From Calditrichota bacterium (GTDB taxonomy: Bacteria; Calditrichota; Calditrichia; Calditrichales; Calditrichaceae): a DNA stretch of 6,428 nt. The notes under the pieces were generated by a model, which was not told the origin of the DNA, ran no database searches, and worked only from the letters and a program-made list of their open reading frames with translations. Shown here one piece after another: positions 5,201 through 6,428 of this stretch; the first letter of the stretch is position 1, and each line of letters starts with the position of its first letter. The position numbers and the translations under genes were made by a program. The stretch is from positions 1-6,428 of the forward strand of contig JAJRSN010000109.1 of assembly GCA_024278715.1 (NCBI GenBank). The letters run 5' to 3'.

Positions 5201-6428
5201 GGCATTAACGGTACCGAAGGAAACAGTAAATCGCGCGAAGCCCGTTATCCCGATACGGAAGACCTCGACGGAGACGGTCAGCTATCTACGGTTAATTCCT
5301 ATTTTGAATATACCTTTTCCCTGGATAGCAACGATGTCAGAGCAAAGGAATGGCTGGTGGGATCAACCGAAAAAGGGTGGCGCCAGTTCAGAATCCCTTT
5401 GAAAGAATTTACGCGGATAATCGGTCATCCGGATACGACGTTTCAACAGATTTTGAATGTCCGCCTCTGGTTTAGCGATATTCCCAAAGAACGAACGCGT
5501 ATTTTGATTGCCACATTTGATTTTGTCGGTAACGAATGGGAAGAAACAGGCGTCGCCAAAGACAGAAAAAGTAATTTCGTAAAAAATGATTCTGTTTTTA
5601 CGCTTGCCGTTTACAATACCGAAGAAAACGCCGACGCCATTCCCGGCGGACCCGAACCCTACCATTCGCCGCCCGGAGTTACCGGCGTCCGCGACCGGAT
5701 CACACGCGCCATGTCTAAGGAGCAATCGTTAGTAATGCGATTCTTTGGACTAAAACCGGGCGAAGTTGCGGAAGGTCGCAAACAGTTATACCAGGCAATG
5801 AGTCTGGTGAATTACAAAAAGTTGAAAATGTTTGTTCACGGCGACCGTTCCCTGCCCGAAAACCCTCCCGAGTACAACGCAAGCGGCGAACCTTTGCAGG
5901 AGCCGTCTCCTATCCGGTTTTATATTCGTTTTGGTTCGGACGATAAAAATTATTACGAATATGGTCAGGATGTTTATGCCCATTGGAATTCGGCAAACAA
6001 AATCGAAATTGATCTCGACGATCTTGCGGCAATCAAATCGATCGACTCACTGATGGTCGGAACGGCGGACAGCGTTGTTTATGTGAAAAAATTACGCGGA
6101 AAAACAGAAGCCTATTACAAAGCCACGGGTAAACCAAGTCTAAATACAATCCGCTATTTTGTTATCGGTGTAAAAAACCGCGGAGACGAGGTCGGTCGCA
6201 ATTACGGTGATTTTACCGGTGAAATATGGCTTGATGAGTTAAGACTCTCCGGCGTGCGCAAAGTTAGAGCCACTGCCATGCGCCTTTCCGCAAATGTGAA
6301 ATTAGCAGACGTGATGAATTTTAACATTCAATGGGAAAGCACCGACTCCGATTTCCACAATGTGAGCAAACAATTCGGAACGGGAAACACAACCGAACGC
6401 CAAAACTATTCGGGTAAACTTAATCTGG
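2204..6428 (+). CDS. sprA: SprA/Sov, T9SS outer-membrane translocon, N-terminal 1408 residues (3' end outside window)
   Basis: SprA is the very large beta-barrel through which T9SS cargo crosses the outer membrane; known members have about 2,400 residues, so over half is visible. I read the frame codon by codon from TTG 2204 to the right edge and found no stop. The only in-frame ATG near the 5' end (2435) would remove the signal peptide. From TTG, residues 1-15 are basic, 16-31 hydrophobic, and cleavage fits near A32-Q33, before RVPPPP. Family landmarks, matched from memory, are GGSNKGLFGLKA (265-276), VRVGQEPFRN (722-731), IEGEFAQVLP (767-776), YIDDFEASK (794-802), WAGIMR (890-895), KYIELW (907-912), acidic EEDVGLDGIPD (961-971) and GEIWLDELRLSG (1339-1350). 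The two N-terminal stretches around 270 and 710 look like the repeated SprA_N module. TGA at 2183 bars an earlier start. No frameshift was seen. Confidence 0.96.
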   Translation, partial: MKTHLSKNERLLHWKLIVFHLFLICLPVFLPAQIGLRVPPPPHTVQLFEPTVFGLEKILYDSTLFQKKFPTFKRLITMDSTANYISVREVIDKSDVKLPAVVDLDTYVKMRLAFDLQEIWRKSIVAKFGQQSESGFGAIKLDIPLNIKSKTFTRIFGSDRIGLRVTGNISFDLSGRSEKRSGSAISALENQNTFSPRFKQTQQFTVEGKIGEKVTVSVEQNSEATVDIENTLKLRYDGDEDEIVQSIEAGNISLSLPATKYVIFGGSNKGLFGLKANLQIGNLYVTTIASLEKGQQQELSISGSAKESSTTIRDYEFIKNRYFFIDKPYHDHFEDGLKDDPQTFTYIGGKEILQLEVWVSTSYSDGDVRSGIAVVNPWDYLDADFKYKNINFDEIQQEPGKIEKGYFKRLEYGKDYFYDKYRGFFWLNQGVDNNQVLAVAYATAESFADPNVPTIGTMSETLVDTSQVVILKLIKPRQMQPSYEDTWPLMMRNVYFLGGTNIEKDGFDLRIENNVNGTHQIYPEGSDKTYLNLMELDVLDENGNPVEGGDEKVDHNPYIIDFKNGILIFPSLQPFYPEEGSRFKGRLPEKDLVDIYKLNNTNSSEFVRRSKFEIIVTSKSTKSTFDLGFYVLEGSEVVTLGGRTLERDKDYIIDYFTGQLTLLSSEAKRSSSNIQIKYERANLFQLDKKTIFGTRMEYRFWDRSFIGFTALYMNKSTIDQRVRVGQEPFRNFVWDLNTSLKFEPRIITRLLDKLPILETNADSKIAIEGEFAQVLPNPNTLNNASTHDKEGVAYIDDFEASKRTTTLGIRYRTWSHASTPVIIPRLGESEVDVLEADRARAHIVWFNPYRQVPIKDIWPNRDVNAQTGQTTDVLGIDIWRDPDSNPDSSWAGIMRSTASFANQEKTKYIELWILGNRGTVNIDIGQISEDWYVRGKNIRGEASYGSLNTEDKNNNGLLEEEEDVGLDGIPDGMPGDDPDDNWKEPQLNAWNRYDGVLYDGINGTEGNSKSREARYPDTEDLDGDGQLSTVNSYFEYTFSLDSNDVRAKEWLVGSTEKGWRQFRIPLKEFTRIIGHPDTTFQQILNVRLWFSDIPKERTRILIATFDFVGNEWEETGVAKDRKSNFVKNDSVFTLAVYNTEENADAIPGGPEPYHSPPGVTGVRDRITRAMSKEQSLVMRFFGLKPGEVAEGRKQLYQAMSLVNYKKLKMFVHGDRSLPENPPEYNASGEPLQEPSPIRFYIRFGSDDKNYYEYGQDVYAHWNSANKIEIDLDDLAAIKSIDSLMVGTADSVVYVKKLRGKTEAYYKATGKPSLNTIRYFVIGVKNRGDEVGRNYGDFTGEIWLDELRLSGVRKVRATAMRLSANVKLADVMNFNIQWESTDSDFHNVSKQFGTGNTTERQNYSGKLNL

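Overview
The window looks like a chromosomal piece from a member of the Fibrobacterota-Chlorobiota-Bacteroidota (FCB) supergroup that uses the type IX secretion system (T9SS). Two independent signs support this. The left gene ends in a type A T9SS sorting domain of the NYPNPFNP form, and the right gene is the giant outer-membrane translocon SprA/Sov. That sorting-domain form, plus a promoter with a near-canonical -35/-10 upstream of sprA, recalls Ignavibacteriota, Calditrichota or Marinimicrobia-like lineages more than classical Bacteroidota. The lineage is an inference from motifs, not a taxonomic assignment.

Layout. Positions 3-929 (+) are the 3' end of a secreted T9SS cargo protein, followed by an intrinsic terminator (962-993). 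Positions 1005-1944 form an accessory island: a small IS200-like/RayT-like HUH transposase gene (1315-1764, minus strand) flanked by six short hairpin repeats, four on its downstream side and two on its upstream side. G-rich blocks lie on opposite strands at the two sides. Positions 1945-2203 are AT-rich and hold a 12-bp inverted repeat, a good promoter candidate (2063-2091) and a roughly 105-nt leader. From 2204 (TTG start) to the right edge runs one uninterrupted reading frame of 1408 codons, the N-terminal part of sprA.

How it works together. SprA is the channel through which T9SS cargo crosses the outer membrane, and the left gene encodes such a cargo. The two are separated by the mobile-element island and a terminator, so they are not an operon. 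The most notable signal is the hairpin family. All six copies share a TAAA loop (TTTA when read on the other strand) and a 6-bp stem. Two stem positions vary with full compensation, in all four combinations. This indicates selection for structure and a REP/RAYT-like relationship with the transposase. The transposase itself appears to have Phe where the family has its catalytic Tyr.
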